A stretch of DNA of 64,000 nucleotides. It comes from Chloranthus sessilifolius. Its lineage: Eukaryota > Streptophyta > Magnoliopsida > Chloranthales > Chloranthaceae. Where the stretch lies: NCBI GenBank assembly GCA_021018995.1, contig CM037585.1:66900646-66964645 (forward strand), written 5' to 3'. The position numbers were made by a program, and so were the translations under genes. Under the pieces are notes generated by a model that was not told where the DNA came from, made no database searches, and was given only the letters and a program-made list of their open reading frames with translations. How positions within the stretch are numbered: position 1 is the stretch's first letter; every line of letters begins with the position of its first letter. Below are positions 43,737 through 53,922 of the stretch, piece by piece.

Positions 43737-45379
43737 TTTTGAGCTGGAAAAAGAGCCATTTCATGGCCACCCAAGGCATTGTCCTTGGCCATGTTGTTTC
43801 CCACAAGGGCATTGAGGTGGACAGAGCAAAAATTGATTTAATTGCACATTTACCACCTCCCAAAACTATTAAACAAATCAGAAGTTTTCTGGGACATGCT
43901 GGATTTTACAGAAGGTTTATTAAGGACTTCAGTAAAATAACCAAACCTCTTTGTCATTTGTTGTGCCAAGATGTCCCTTTTGTTTTCAATAATGAATGCA
44001 TGAAGGCTTTTGAATTCTTAAAAAACTGTTTAATTTCAGCTCCAATATTGCAATCTCCAGATTATTCACTACCTTTTGAACTGATGTGTGATGCATCAGA
44101 TTATGCTTTGGGAGCTGTCCTTGGACAGAGAAAAGAAAAGCTGCCTCATGTCATAGCTTATGCCAGTAGATCAATGATTGATGCACAACTCAATTACACA
44201 ACAACTGAGAAAGAGTTGCTGGCAATTATTTTTGCCTTAGAGAAATTTAGGTCATATGTCTTGGGTTCACAAATAGTGGTGTTCACTGACAACTCTGCCT
44301 TGAAATACCTTTTATCTAAGAAGGATACCAAACCAAGATTAATCAGGTGGATTCTCCTATTACAGGAATTTGATTTACAGATCAAAGATAAAAAGGGGGT
44401 GGAGAATGTGGTGGCTGATCACCTGTCTAGAATTTTAACTGCTGAGATTGATAGGCTGCCTATCAATGAATCTTTCCCTGATGAGCAACTTTTTGCCATT
44501 AGTGTACAAACTCCTTGGTTTGCAAACATAGTCAACTTTTTGGCTACTGAAAGAATTCCTCAACATTGGAATAAAATGGATAAAGATCTTTTCTTCTCAA
44601 AGGGTAAACATTTCATCTGGGAAGATCCTTATCTATTTAAGAGTTGTGCAGACCAAATAATAAGAAAATGTGTCCCTGACCAAGAATTTCATATAATACT
44701 TTCTATGTGTCATGAACAGGCCTGTGGAGGTCATTTTAGTGGAAACAAAACTGCTGCAAAGGTTTTGCAGTGTGGATTTTATTGGCCTACACTTTTCAAA
44801 GATGACCTGCAGCATTGTAAGTCTTGCCAGAACTGTCAGAAATTGGGCAACATTTCCAAGAGAAACTTAATGCCTTTACAGCCTATTTTGGTAGTTCAGT
44901 TGTTTAATGTTTGGGGGATAGACTTCATGGGTCCCTTTCCTCCTTCCAATGGGTGTAATTTCATTTTAGTAGCTGTGGATTATGTATCCAAATGGATTGA
45001 AGCCACAACCACTAAAACAAACGATCACAAAGTGGTTCTTAAATTTCTTAAGGATCACATTTTTTCCAGGTTTGGTTTTCCTAGAGCCATTATCAGCGAT
45101 GGGGGAAGCCATTTTTGTAATAAACATTTTGAAACTTTATTGAAAAAATACTCTGTGACTCATAGAGTAGCCACTCCATATCATCCACAAACCAGTGGAC
45201 AAGTGGAGATTTCTAATAGAGAAATCAAACATATTTTGGAAAAGACTATGAAGAAGGACAGAAAGGATTGGTCCTTTAAGCTGAATGATGCATTGTGGGC
45301 ATACAGGACAGCCTATAAAACCCCAATTGGTAGTCCCCATTCAGGTTGGTCTATGGCAAAGCATGCCATTTTCCAGTAG
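43703..45379 (+). pseudogene. RT thumb, RNase H and integrase of D (558-codon open frame)
   Basis: Thumb/connection: [40 protein letters not shown]. RNase [21 protein letters not shown] (catalytic Asp), [20 protein letters not shown] (Glu), [17 protein letters not shown] (Asp), and [11 protein letters not shown] (Asp). Integrase: zinc finger [20 protein letters not shown]...CKSCQNCQ (HHCC), core [13 protein letters not shown] (Asp), [15 protein letters not shown] (Asp), [20 protein letters not shown] (Glu). This is the best preserved stretch in the window. It ends by a frameshift at about 45335-45379. Confidence 0.95.
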
Positions 45380-45799
45380 AGTTAGAATATAAAGCTTTTT
45401 GGGCCATTAGAACATTGAACATGGATCTAACTACTGCTGGTAATCACAGAAACCCAACTTCGAGTTGGAGGAGCTGAGAATGGATGCATACACAAATTCA
45501 AGATTTTACAAAGAGAAAGTCAAAACATTCCATGATAAAAATTTATTGAGAAAAGACTTCACAGTTGGCTCTAAGGTATGGTTATTTAACTCAAAACTCA
45601 AGTTTTTCCCAGGAAAGCTGAGATCCAGATGGGAAGGGCCATACATCATTATTCTGATAGCCCTTCTGGAGTCATGACATCCTTGATCCAAGTAATGGAA
45701 GAATCCTGAAAGTAAATGGTCAGAGGCTTAAACCATGCATTGAAAATACCCAGGAGCCTGTGCTGCCCATCTGTCATCACGAACCTCCAAAAATATGAT
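45380..45799 (+). pseudogene. Integrase C-terminus of D
   Basis: Continuing in other frames: [66 protein letters not shown], and after another shift GRILKVNGQRLKPCIENTQE ending PICHHEPPKI then TGA near 45799. It matches the tail in H (57165-57530). Confidence 0.85.
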
Positions 45800-45884
45800 G
45801 GTAGATAACTGTACATTATGTTTTTATTTCATAGTTTTTGCTTAGTTTCTTTGTTTCTATTTTTATTCATGATTTGTCTCTTTT

Positions 45885-46203
45885 CGCATGGTTTAAATAT
45901 GCTCCAAGTTAAGTCGCAAAGTAATAATTCTCTCTTCGCAAAGTTCAATTTACTTTTCGAAAAGACTCTGGATTTGCAACGAACTGCTTGAAAGCAAGGA
46001 TTTGCTTTTCGAATAGTTGGTTCTGAAGCTATTTTCTTTTCAAAAAGATATTTCTGAAGCTAGTTTCTTTTTGAAAAGATGTTTCTGAAGCTATTAACTT
46101 TTTGAATGGTACTGATGCCATTCGCAGTTGTAAAAAGGTCTATTTTGGAACTTTTCGAAAACTTAAAAAGAACTTTGCGAAATTAACTCTAAGTATATTT
46201 AAA
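45885..46203 (+). promoter_or_regulatory. Internal promoter of D: TTCGCAAAG/TTCGAAAAG cluster and TATA before the accessory ORF
   Basis: Copies CTTTTCGCATGG (45890), AGTCGCAAAG (45912), CTTCGCAAAG (45933), CTTTTCGAAAAG (45953), CTTTTCGAATAG (46004), TTTTGAAAAG-type variants (46030-46080), CTTTTCGAAAAC (46151) and CTTTGCGAAA (46173). TATA box TATATTTAAA is at 46194-46203; further CTTTCGAAG at 46206. Then about 310 nt of leader with AAAACCCTAGATCTC, up to ATG 46512. The same motif is in both LTRs of D. Confidence 0.7.
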
Positions 46204-46511
46204 CCCTTTCGAAGTAGGGGTTTCATATTCGAAATCTTTCTGAAGAGCGACTTGTTCCACAGAAACCCTATTTCGTTCTTTCCTTGCGCGATTTGAGAAG
46301 CTTGCTACATTTTTCTTCACCTTTGTTCGATCATTTGAGTTTTTAGAGAAGGATTTTAGCTTCTAGTCTGGGGGATTTCTGCAAGCAAACAACTCGTTCA
46401 ATCAAAAACCCTAGATCTCGGTATTTCTCTGCACATTCTCTCTGTTTATCATTTGGAAAAGTTAATTTTGTGTCAGCATCTGTTGTGGGCATTTTCATAC
46501 ATCCATTTAGA

Positions 46512-48973
46512 ATGGGAAAAGCTGAGAAATCGTTGGCTGCCATGTTCCCAAAATCCTCTGCTAAGAAAGTTAGCAAACCTAACCTAAAAGGAAAGGCCAA
46601 AACTTCAGCCAAAAGAAAACTATCTATGGATAAAGCGGATAGGGTAGAGAAAGGAAAGAAAGTTCGACATGAGGAACCCATCCCTGCTGCTGCTAGCCCT
46701 GAGCCTGAGCTTTCTCCTCTGCCTATACATTTGGTACTACCAAATCCATTCATTGAAGCTCAGAAGCTAATTCCTGAGCTGATTGTGGACGAAACATTTT
46801 TCGTCAACAAACCGGATTGCCTGTTATCTTTAAAATACATAAGAGATGCCTCACTAAGCAATATCCTTACCCCCTTGCCAGAGAAAATTTACCCACGAAT
46901 GGTGAAGTTATGGTACCAAAACCTAATCAAGGTCACTGAAAGAGATGCTGATGTCCCTACCCTGGTTATCTTTATTGATGATTGCGATTTTACTATCACA
47001 TTTGAAGACATAGGGAATGCTTTGGGGATACCCTTCCAATTTGATCCTTCTGGTCCATTGGCTGCTCCAGAAACAGCCTCCTTTAGAGAAATGGCTGCAC
47101 ATTTAACCGAAGGAATTGTGGGCACTGGATAGTCCATCATGAGGAGAGACCTAGCCCCCCAATTTCTATTGATGGACTCCATTTTGAGGGGAAGTTTTTA
47201 TGTCACCGGGCACAGCCAAGAGAGGAGAACACCAATTCTGGAGGCTCTCTTTCATTTTTCTAAGGGGCAGTTTTTCAATGCCCCTATGTTAATTTTTAAA
47301 GCCATGGCTGATATTAGTGCCAAGTTGAAAAAGGAGCAGAAATTAGCTGGCCTCCCATTTGGTAGATTGATCACAGCCCTCCTAAGAGCCAAGTTTGACA
47401 TTGATAATGAGGAGCCATTTGAAGTCATTGCTCCTCACAATTTTGGGAAAAAGGATTGGACTACAAGCCAAGCCATGCTGAGAAGAATGAGAGAGGAAGG
47501 TGAACCTGCACCTGCACCTACAGCTATTTCTGAACCTACCCCTGCAGTTCCCTTAGAACCGGTTTTGCCAAAACCTATGGTGACCAGCTCTTTAGCTGCA
47601 CCACTTCTTGAAGCGGTTTTGCCAGACCCTGTGGTGACCAACTCTTTAGTTGCACCCATTTTTGAAGAAACTATCCTTCCCATGGTGACCAGCTCTTCAG
47701 CTGCACCAATTCTTGAGGGAGTTAGCCTTTCACCCTCCTCCCCTATTCCAGCCCCTGCCACTTCACCTATCCCAGCTGTCCCATCTCCCATACCCTCCAT
47801 TATTCCAATTATAGATTCCCCCTCTACACCAACCACTCCAACCATACTCACACCACCAATTTCTCCCACTAATGCCCATGTTTTAGCTGCAGACTTTATT
47901 TCCCCATCTCCCTGCACTCCTCTGCTCCAAAGCCGCTCAAATTCACCTGCTCATTCATCCCACACACCTGAAGTATCCCATACACCTGAACCTGAGCCTT
48001 TCACTACAGAGGCTTATTCTTCCTTAATGGGATCTATTTTTGAAACCATGGGGCTTGAACCTATCCCTATACCTGACCCTCATCATTTCACTCACTTACC
48101 TACTTCTCCCTTCTGACCATTGCACCCCACCCTCCACTTGATTGTACAGTCCACATGCCCACCTACCCCCACTGCATCTATTAACCAAATACTTGCCTAC
48201 CTCCAATCCATCCAAGCCCAACTCCAAATCAACACAGAAAACCAGTCTGTGACCAATGACCTACTCCAAACCTTAGCCTCCACATCCCACACAACCACCA
48301 TTACCCCTGTACCTACCTAAACTGAACCAGAGGTAGTATTGGTTGATCTGCCCACCCCCACCACTCACATCCATGCAACCCAACCGAACAAGTCCCTCTG
48401 GTTGCATCCCCTTCACCACTCCCCACTTTCTCTGAGCAAGCCACTCAGACCGACCCTGAAGTCCTCCTTCTGGACACTTCTTCTCCCCCTCCCACAGCTG
48501 GGACACCTTTGGTCCCCTACCATTCCATTCCCCTTCCCAGATTTGCCACCCTTAGAAGAGACATGGAAGAAAATCGTTATATCTGTCGAGATGTTCTAAA
48601 GGGGTTAGCTGATTTACAAGCCTACATTCGAACCCCTTATGAAAACCAGATTCCATTTATGAAATTTGAGAGAGAGAAAATGAAGGACTTGTTGGGTCAA
48701 ACATTTCAGATGGTTCGGAGTGAGCATCACAAGGTGACCATGTTGCAAGCACAGCTTGACCAAGAAAAACTGAAGACCACTAGACTTGGCAAGTACATTG
48801 GCCTCACCAAAAAGATAAAATCAGAGGAATACACTGAGCTACAAAACACAATCCAGGAGAAAGCTCAATCAAGTTCAGACTCCAATACTGATTCTAGTTC
48901 TGATTCTGACAGTGACTCCAGTTCTGAGCCAATTGAACCAACTTATGATACAGATTTTGACACCAGTTATTAG
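46512..48973 (+). pseudogene. Accessory 3' ORF of D (putative plant transposon protein type)
   Basis: First ATG after the leader is 46512 (MGKAEKSLAAMFPK). Parts: Lys-rich N-terminus with a likely bipartite nuclear signal (KVSKPNLKGKAKTSAKRKL); globular domain about 46790-47480 (SNILTPLPEKIYPRMVKLWY, FEDIGNALGIPFQFDPSG, after a TAG at 47130: SIMRRDLAPQFLLMDSILRG, APMLIFKAMADISAKLKK, LITALLRAKFDIDNEEPFEV); a long Pro/Ser/Thr-rich linker (47490-48330) with a three-fold KPMVTSSLAAPLLEAVLP-like repeat; then, after a frameshift, a charged coiled-coil segment (48510-48850, DVLKGLADLQAYIRTPYENQ) and an acidic Ser/Asp tail (SSSDSDSDSSSEPIEPTYDT). No signal peptide or membrane helix. Athila 3' ORFs have been called env-like; this one looks nuclear instead (inference). 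Confidence 0.75.
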
Positions 48974-49838
48974 ATCACATTGTACTTATCTGTGTTATGA
49001 GTTTGTAATATAAAATTTTGTTGTTTCTTGTGTAATTACTGTGCATTTCTGTCTGTCCTCTTGTCATCATGAATTTTTTTTTTTTTTTTTTCTTGCTTAT
49101 ATCTTTTCTTTGCTTTGGACCAGTGTGGACCCTGCTCCCCTTAGGTTTGGGGGTGTGGCAGAAATGTCAATAATTGAGTTAACATCAATGCAGCTTATGA
49201 TCAGTGGAATTTTTGAAAATGAAGTATACTCACACTTGCTGTTTTGAAAAATAAGGAAGTTAAATTTTTTTTTAAATTGAATTCTAGTATAATTCTAATA
49301 CTTTCATGAAGTGAATGTCAGGAAATTTCTAAAAAAAAATTGATGTTTTAGTAAACCTTAAAAGAGAGAAAACAGTGATGATATACTTCAGGAATTTGAT
49401 AGAAAACCATATCCAGTGAGATTTGGGCCTGCTGAAATGTATTCTTTGGAGGTATGAATTGGCAATTTTTTCTACTCTAGGGACTGTTTTAACCTGCTTG
49501 TCATCACTAGAAGTTACACATATCCAAGTTAAAATAGCTTGACAGCAATCATGATATTAAAAACATGATGTAGGGCCTTCTTTTGGACAGTTTGAACTTC
49601 AAGAAGCCCCACCATTTAAAACTACCCTTGATACACACCGTTTGAGCTTTATAAATCTAAAATTTCTTTGAAACCTCATCAACCTCATTTAGCCTAACCC
49701 TCACTCTGAGAATTCAGAAGGTAAAGGAAATGAAGCTGAAGAAAGGAGAGTTGGGTATCAGTTTGGTAAAGAGAAAAATAAGTGAAGGCAATGATGTATC
49801 AGCAGAAGAAGTGTGACATTCCAGTCAATGTCATTTTG

Positions 49839-49861
49839 AAAAAAAAAAAAAAAAAAAAAAA
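49839..49861 (+). repeat. Poly(A) tract of 23 nt
   Basis: Homopolymer run in the noncoding block of D, at the place equivalent to the 39-nt run of C. Confidence 0.9.
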
Positions 49862-50559
49862 GAGAAGTCATTTCATTGGAAGTTTGAAAAAGAAAGAGAA
49901 AAAGATGGCCACTTTGGCTCTGAAAATTCAAAGAAGAAGATGGAATTGTGCTGAAATAAAGAAGGTGTCCATACCACCTCCTTACCTTAACTGACTTCCC
50001 AATTTTGAACTCCATTCCACCCCTTTATTCTTGATAAATTTCACCCATAAGCCACATTACAACCCAAGTTAAAGTCCTTACTGATCAATGATGGATTAAG
50101 CTGTCACATGGAGATAAGGATTTGTGTAATCTATGGTGAAAAGAGCAGTGAATACATAACCAAAAAGCAATGCCTATGCTCATGCTTACAGTCCTATTTG
50201 TGGTCAGAATCGCTTCTGAGCCGTGTGAAATAGTACAACCCTCTTACTTGCATGTTGAGTGAAAACCTGGTGAGAGTTGGGTTTGAAATCGACTTATTTG
50301 GGGTAACATCAAAGCTGGATTCTCAAATAGAAGGCAAGCTGTTCATTAATTTTTCTTGTAAAGAACTTTTTGACACAAATTGAGTGAATGGTAAAAGGAA
50401 TTACAGCAGAATTTCAGTTTTGAACTGATGTTTTCTTGAGAATCCTCTTATAGCTTGAATGATACAGGTGTGAATAAACTGATTGGATGAAAGTCTGTTT
50501 AACAGAACTGCTTTGATCTTAACCGATTTATTGGAGAAGTTTGTGGGTACCTTCACTAA

Positions 50560-50607
50560 AAACCCTCAGGAGACTTCACTCCTCCACTAGGGATCACCTA
50601 GGGGTTT
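50560..50607 (+). other. Predicted three-way RNA fold (D)
   Basis: AAACCC/GGGTTT outer stem; AGGAG-ACTTCA-CTCCT and CTAGG-GATCA-CCTAG hairpins, all perfectly paired. Confidence 0.6.
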
Positions 50608-50682
50608 AAAAGGCTTGTTGCATACGCTAAATGCAACTGTGCTCCCTACAAAAGTGGCTTTTTACTTTATTTTTAATTTTGT

Positions 50683-50720
50683 CTTTGCTCAGGGACTAGC
50701 AAAGCTTAGGTTTGGGGGTG
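50683..50720 (+). other. Pre-PPT hairpin and polypurine tract (D)
   Basis: CTTTGCT-CAGGGACT-AGCAAAG (50683-50704), then AGGTTTGGGGGTG up to 50720, directly before TGTTGAG. Confidence 0.85.
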
Positions 50721-52565
50721 TGTTGAGAACTAAAAAATATCATTTTTCACCCCTTAACTTGAGTTTTGATAGACCTTTGAGAGAACTAAATAAGTGTTTT
50801 AAGTGCTTGTGTTGCAGCTAACAATAAAGATAAGCTTAACCATAAAAGCAGTGTAAAAGTGCCAAAAAGATGACAATCCATGTCAATCCAAAGGAGGAAA
50901 GAGAAGAAACAACCTCACTAGCTGTTGAAAGGTCTGAATTGAAGAGGCAAAGACCTGGTCTCAACCCAGAAAAGAAGTATGGAGCAATTCGAACAGAAAA
51001 ATACACTACAGAGTACTTTTCGCAAAGAACTGAAGCTGATTAAAGAACCTGAACTCTGTGAAAAGAACTAAAACTCCAGGCTTAGCTTTCGAAGAGCATC
51101 TGAACTCTTCGAAGAGATGATCGACCTTTTCGAAAAGAAGAAAACTCAATTCGAACAGAACCAAAACATTGCAAAAAGAGCTTCAGGAGTTACAACACCT
51201 TGCTAAAAGCCCCCTAAGCTATGCGAAAAGGTATTCTGGAGATTCCCAACTTTTGCAAGGGCAATTCAGTAATCTGTTTCACCCGTCCCAATGCATTTAA
51301 AAACCTAGGGACATTCCAGAGGATTCTAAACATGAAGCGAAGGCATATTCCACCCCACATGAGCACCCAGAGATGAAATAATTTGGCGGGAACTTCTAGA
51401 AACTCTAACAGACTTTCAAAATGCATAACAGAATTGATGCCTTTTTCACCTGATTGGCTGAACTAGATCGAAGAATTCTGATTGGCCAGAACAGATCTGG
51501 ATCCTCGTGCTCGACTACCATTGGTCAATATAGATCTTAGCACCTCTGATTGGTTGATACACATCTGAGCTGGACTTAGGGAAAACTATAAATAGACGAA
51601 CCATTTGCCCAATTTGGGCATCCAGATTTTGAGTTTCATTCCTAATCCCCCATTTCCAAATCAGACAGTTTGTCTGAAATCCCTGTAATAGCCTCACTTT
51701 TTACTTGCAATTGAGAGCTGTGAGATACTTCTGTAATTCAAAGGAGAGTTATATTCAAGACTACAAATCCGAGAGCTGTTTAAGCTGTGCTCTGTAATTG
51801 TAATGGTGAATTTAAAAAGATTGCTGTAAACCGTGCATTCTCCATTGGACTCATGTTAAGGGTTCCCTCTGATCTCCTTATTGCATTAGACTCCTTTAGA
51901 TTCACTGTTTTTCATGCAATTTCCCTTGATTCATTAATCCTGTGGGAGTTAGTGTTTGTAACCTAGTCTCTCACGGCATTTGTAGTGATGTTTCTTGTTC
52001 TAAATTAAGGATTTGGATTAAAGACTATTGGATGGTTTGTGGCCATTAAAGTGGACAGATCATAGCCATAAGCGTGAGCCTAATCCTTGAATTAGATTTA
52101 TTTCTCTTACACCTGCGCTTGTAGCCAGATGAAGATTGGATCACCTCTCTGTTGAGCTGCAGTCATTCTCATTAGATTTCAAGGACCAAATCGAAGCTAG
52201 ATATTACTTCTCCATCTTTTATAAGTTTACCTCAAACATTCCCCCAACTCGGATCTGGATCATTTAGTTTAACTTTTACTTTTTATCATTTAGTTAATGT
52301 GACAAATTCAACCTCCCCATCTTATGTGCTTTCTAGACCAGATCTGGAGGTTTATCTTGCATTTTAGACAAATTCTCTGTGGATGATCTTTCACTCACTT
52401 ACATTTAAAACTTGCTACAATTGGCCCTGATCTTGCAGGCTAATTCACTTCTACCTGTGCTGATATTTCTTTACTCTTTTTAATATTCTAGATTCATTAT
52501 AATTTAGCAGTTGCAAACCTGTTTTCAAAACACACATAAATCAAGCACACTAAGAAGCAACAACA
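50721..52565 (+). repeat. 3' LTR of element D
   Basis: TGTTGAGAACTAAAAAA...AAGAAGCAACAACA, 1845 bp. Differs from the 5' LTR by scattered substitutions and by deletions near 51030 and 52336. U3 motif cluster 51015-51230, TATA TATAAATAG 51587-51595, leader hairpin 52032-52063 (ATGGTTTGT/ACAGATCAT, where the 5' copy has ACAGACCAT). Confidence 0.95.
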
Positions 52566-52570
52566 ACTAT
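52566..52570 (+). repeat. Target site duplication of D, right copy (ACTAT)
   Basis: Identical to 38213-38217; LTR sequence of H continues on both sides. Confidence 0.9.
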
Positions 52571-53884
52571 CTCCTGGCTACAGCCCATACACAACTGCTC
52601 ATCCACGATCGCAATGTATACAAAATCTATTACAAGACTGAAACAAAACTAAACCTAGATGCTTATAGGGGGATTAGGCAGCAAGAGCTGAGCTAAGAGA
52701 GAAGAAAAATAAGAAAAAGAAGTGATGAAACCCTAACCCTAGCCTGCTAGAGCTCTTAGCCGGCAGAGGATGAAGGAAAGATCAAAATAATAAACTCTAA
52801 GTCTAGCTTATATACTTTGTCAAAATGGCCTTGGCTCTAAAGAGATTAACCCTAACTTTTCCAACAGACGTGGCACTGTTACAACCCTTGAATTCCTCGA
52901 GATGTGTACTTCAAAATCCATGCCTCAAGAAGTGTGCCCTAACCTTGGGAAATTCCTAAAAGGTCCCTGAGTTAAACTGAGAAGTGGAGAGCCTGCGCTT
53001 TGCAGGGCTGGCAGGTGTTTTAGTTTACTCACACAGTTGCTTTGCTTTCACAAAGTTACCTTTGGCTGATGGGAATGGCACATTCGTGCAGTAAACTTTT
53101 AGTGAATTACGCAGTTGCTTCGTGTCATAGTGCTGTCGCAGAGATGATCTGGAGAGCCAGGGTGTTTCGCACAGTAGAGCTTCAGGAGCTCTCTCTCGCT
53201 AAGTACTCGCGCAGGTGGGCTCCTGCGCTCGCGTAGTAACTTGTAAGGCTCCAGAGTGTGCGAGATCTGCGCGAGGGGAATTTTGGGTGTCTCTCTCTTC
53301 CAGGGCCATGCGAGAACTCCGTGAGGTGACTTTTTGTTCTCTATGCACATGCACTCGCTGGGTTCTTCGCGTGGTTGCTTTGAGGCTTGATCTCCGCGAG
53401 AGCTTCATGACCACGAATTCTGAAGGTTTCACACTTTGAGATCTTCACGATGTCTTTACAACTCTCCTCTTGACTGCACGGCCTATCTGTGCGAGAGCTT
53501 CTTCCACAGCAACTTTAGCTTCGCGAGGAGGCTTCTCAACTCTACGAGGTCAGTTTCTTGGCACTTTGCTACACTACACTTGCTGTTATTGCAGCATCCT
53601 TCCTTCTCAACTGACTTTAGTCATTTGTTAGACTTTAGGTAAATGATGATCAGCAACAGTGAGTCACCATAGTGAGCACTACAAAGGTGTTCCATTAGGC
53701 TTTGGCTTAGTTACCAACTTTGCTTGTATTCTCTCTCTTTGGGCCAAAATGCCAGGATTTTGTATTAAGCTGCACATTTTATTACTAACTGCAAAACATA
53801 CTTAACAAATGATTATTTGTGGGCTTCAAGGTCCATCAAAGGCTAGGTTAAGAGGTGAAAAGTGGTACTTTTCAGTGAATAACA
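52571..53884 (-). repeat. 3' LTR of H, proximal part (U3 and TATA)
   Basis: Read on the minus strand it starts TGTTATTCACTGAAAAGTACC at 53884, goes through the TCGCG-type motif cluster (53535-52960) and TATA box (52815-52806), and is cut by D at 52571. Confidence 0.8.
52806..53535 (-). promoter_or_regulatory. U3 promoter of H with reiterated TCGCG-type motif
   Basis: CpG-rich cluster between 52960 and 53535, with minus-strand variants such as CCTCGCGAAGC, TCTCGCGGAG, ACGCGAAGAAC, CTCGCGCAGATC, CCTGCGCGAG and TACTGCGCG. TATA GTATATAAGC is at 52815-52806. The cluster lies upstream of the TATA as in B and E. Confidence 0.6.
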
Positions 53885-53922
53885 CATCTCCAAACCTAAT
53901 CTTTGCTAGTCCCTGAGTAAAG
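53885..53922 (-). other. Polypurine tract and pre-PPT hairpin (H)
   Basis: Minus strand: CTTTACT-CAGGGACT-AGCAAAG (53922-53901, one mismatch in the stem) then AGGTTTGGAGATG before the LTR. The G-run of the PPT is interrupted (GGAGATG). Confidence 0.7.

Larger units (their letters stand above)
49143..50682 (+). other. Conserved 3' noncoding block of element D
   Basis: Starts with AGGTTTGGGGGTGTGGCA (49143-49160), preceded by GTGGACCCTGCTCCCCTT. Blocks shared with A, B, C and H: GTGAGATTTGGGCCTG (49418), CACTAGAAGTTACAC (49506), GTCACATGGAGATAAGG (50103), GCCTATGCTCATGCTTACAG (50171). A-run at 49839-49861. No conserved ORF. Confidence 0.75.
38218..52565 (+). mobile_element. Element D: complete Athila-type LTR retrotransposon (14.3 kb)
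   Basis: Two LTRs (1887 and 1845 bp), tRNA-Asp type PBS, gag, protease, RT, RNase H and integrase in Ty3/gypsy order, an internal promoter with long accessory ORF, a conserved noncoding block and PPT, flanked by ACTAT duplications. Inserted in the LTR of H. By eye the first 240 bp of the two LTRs differ at about 10 positions (around 4%), and there are two indels of about 25-30 bp, so it is not a very recent insertion. All ORFs carry at least one break. Confidence 0.95.

Noticed and set aside
47435-47917. 160-codon minus-strand frame opposite the accessory ORF of D
   Set aside because: It is the shadow of the Pro/Ser/Thr-rich linker (Gly/Val/Glu-rich when read backwards); no conserved motif, and no counterpart in C.
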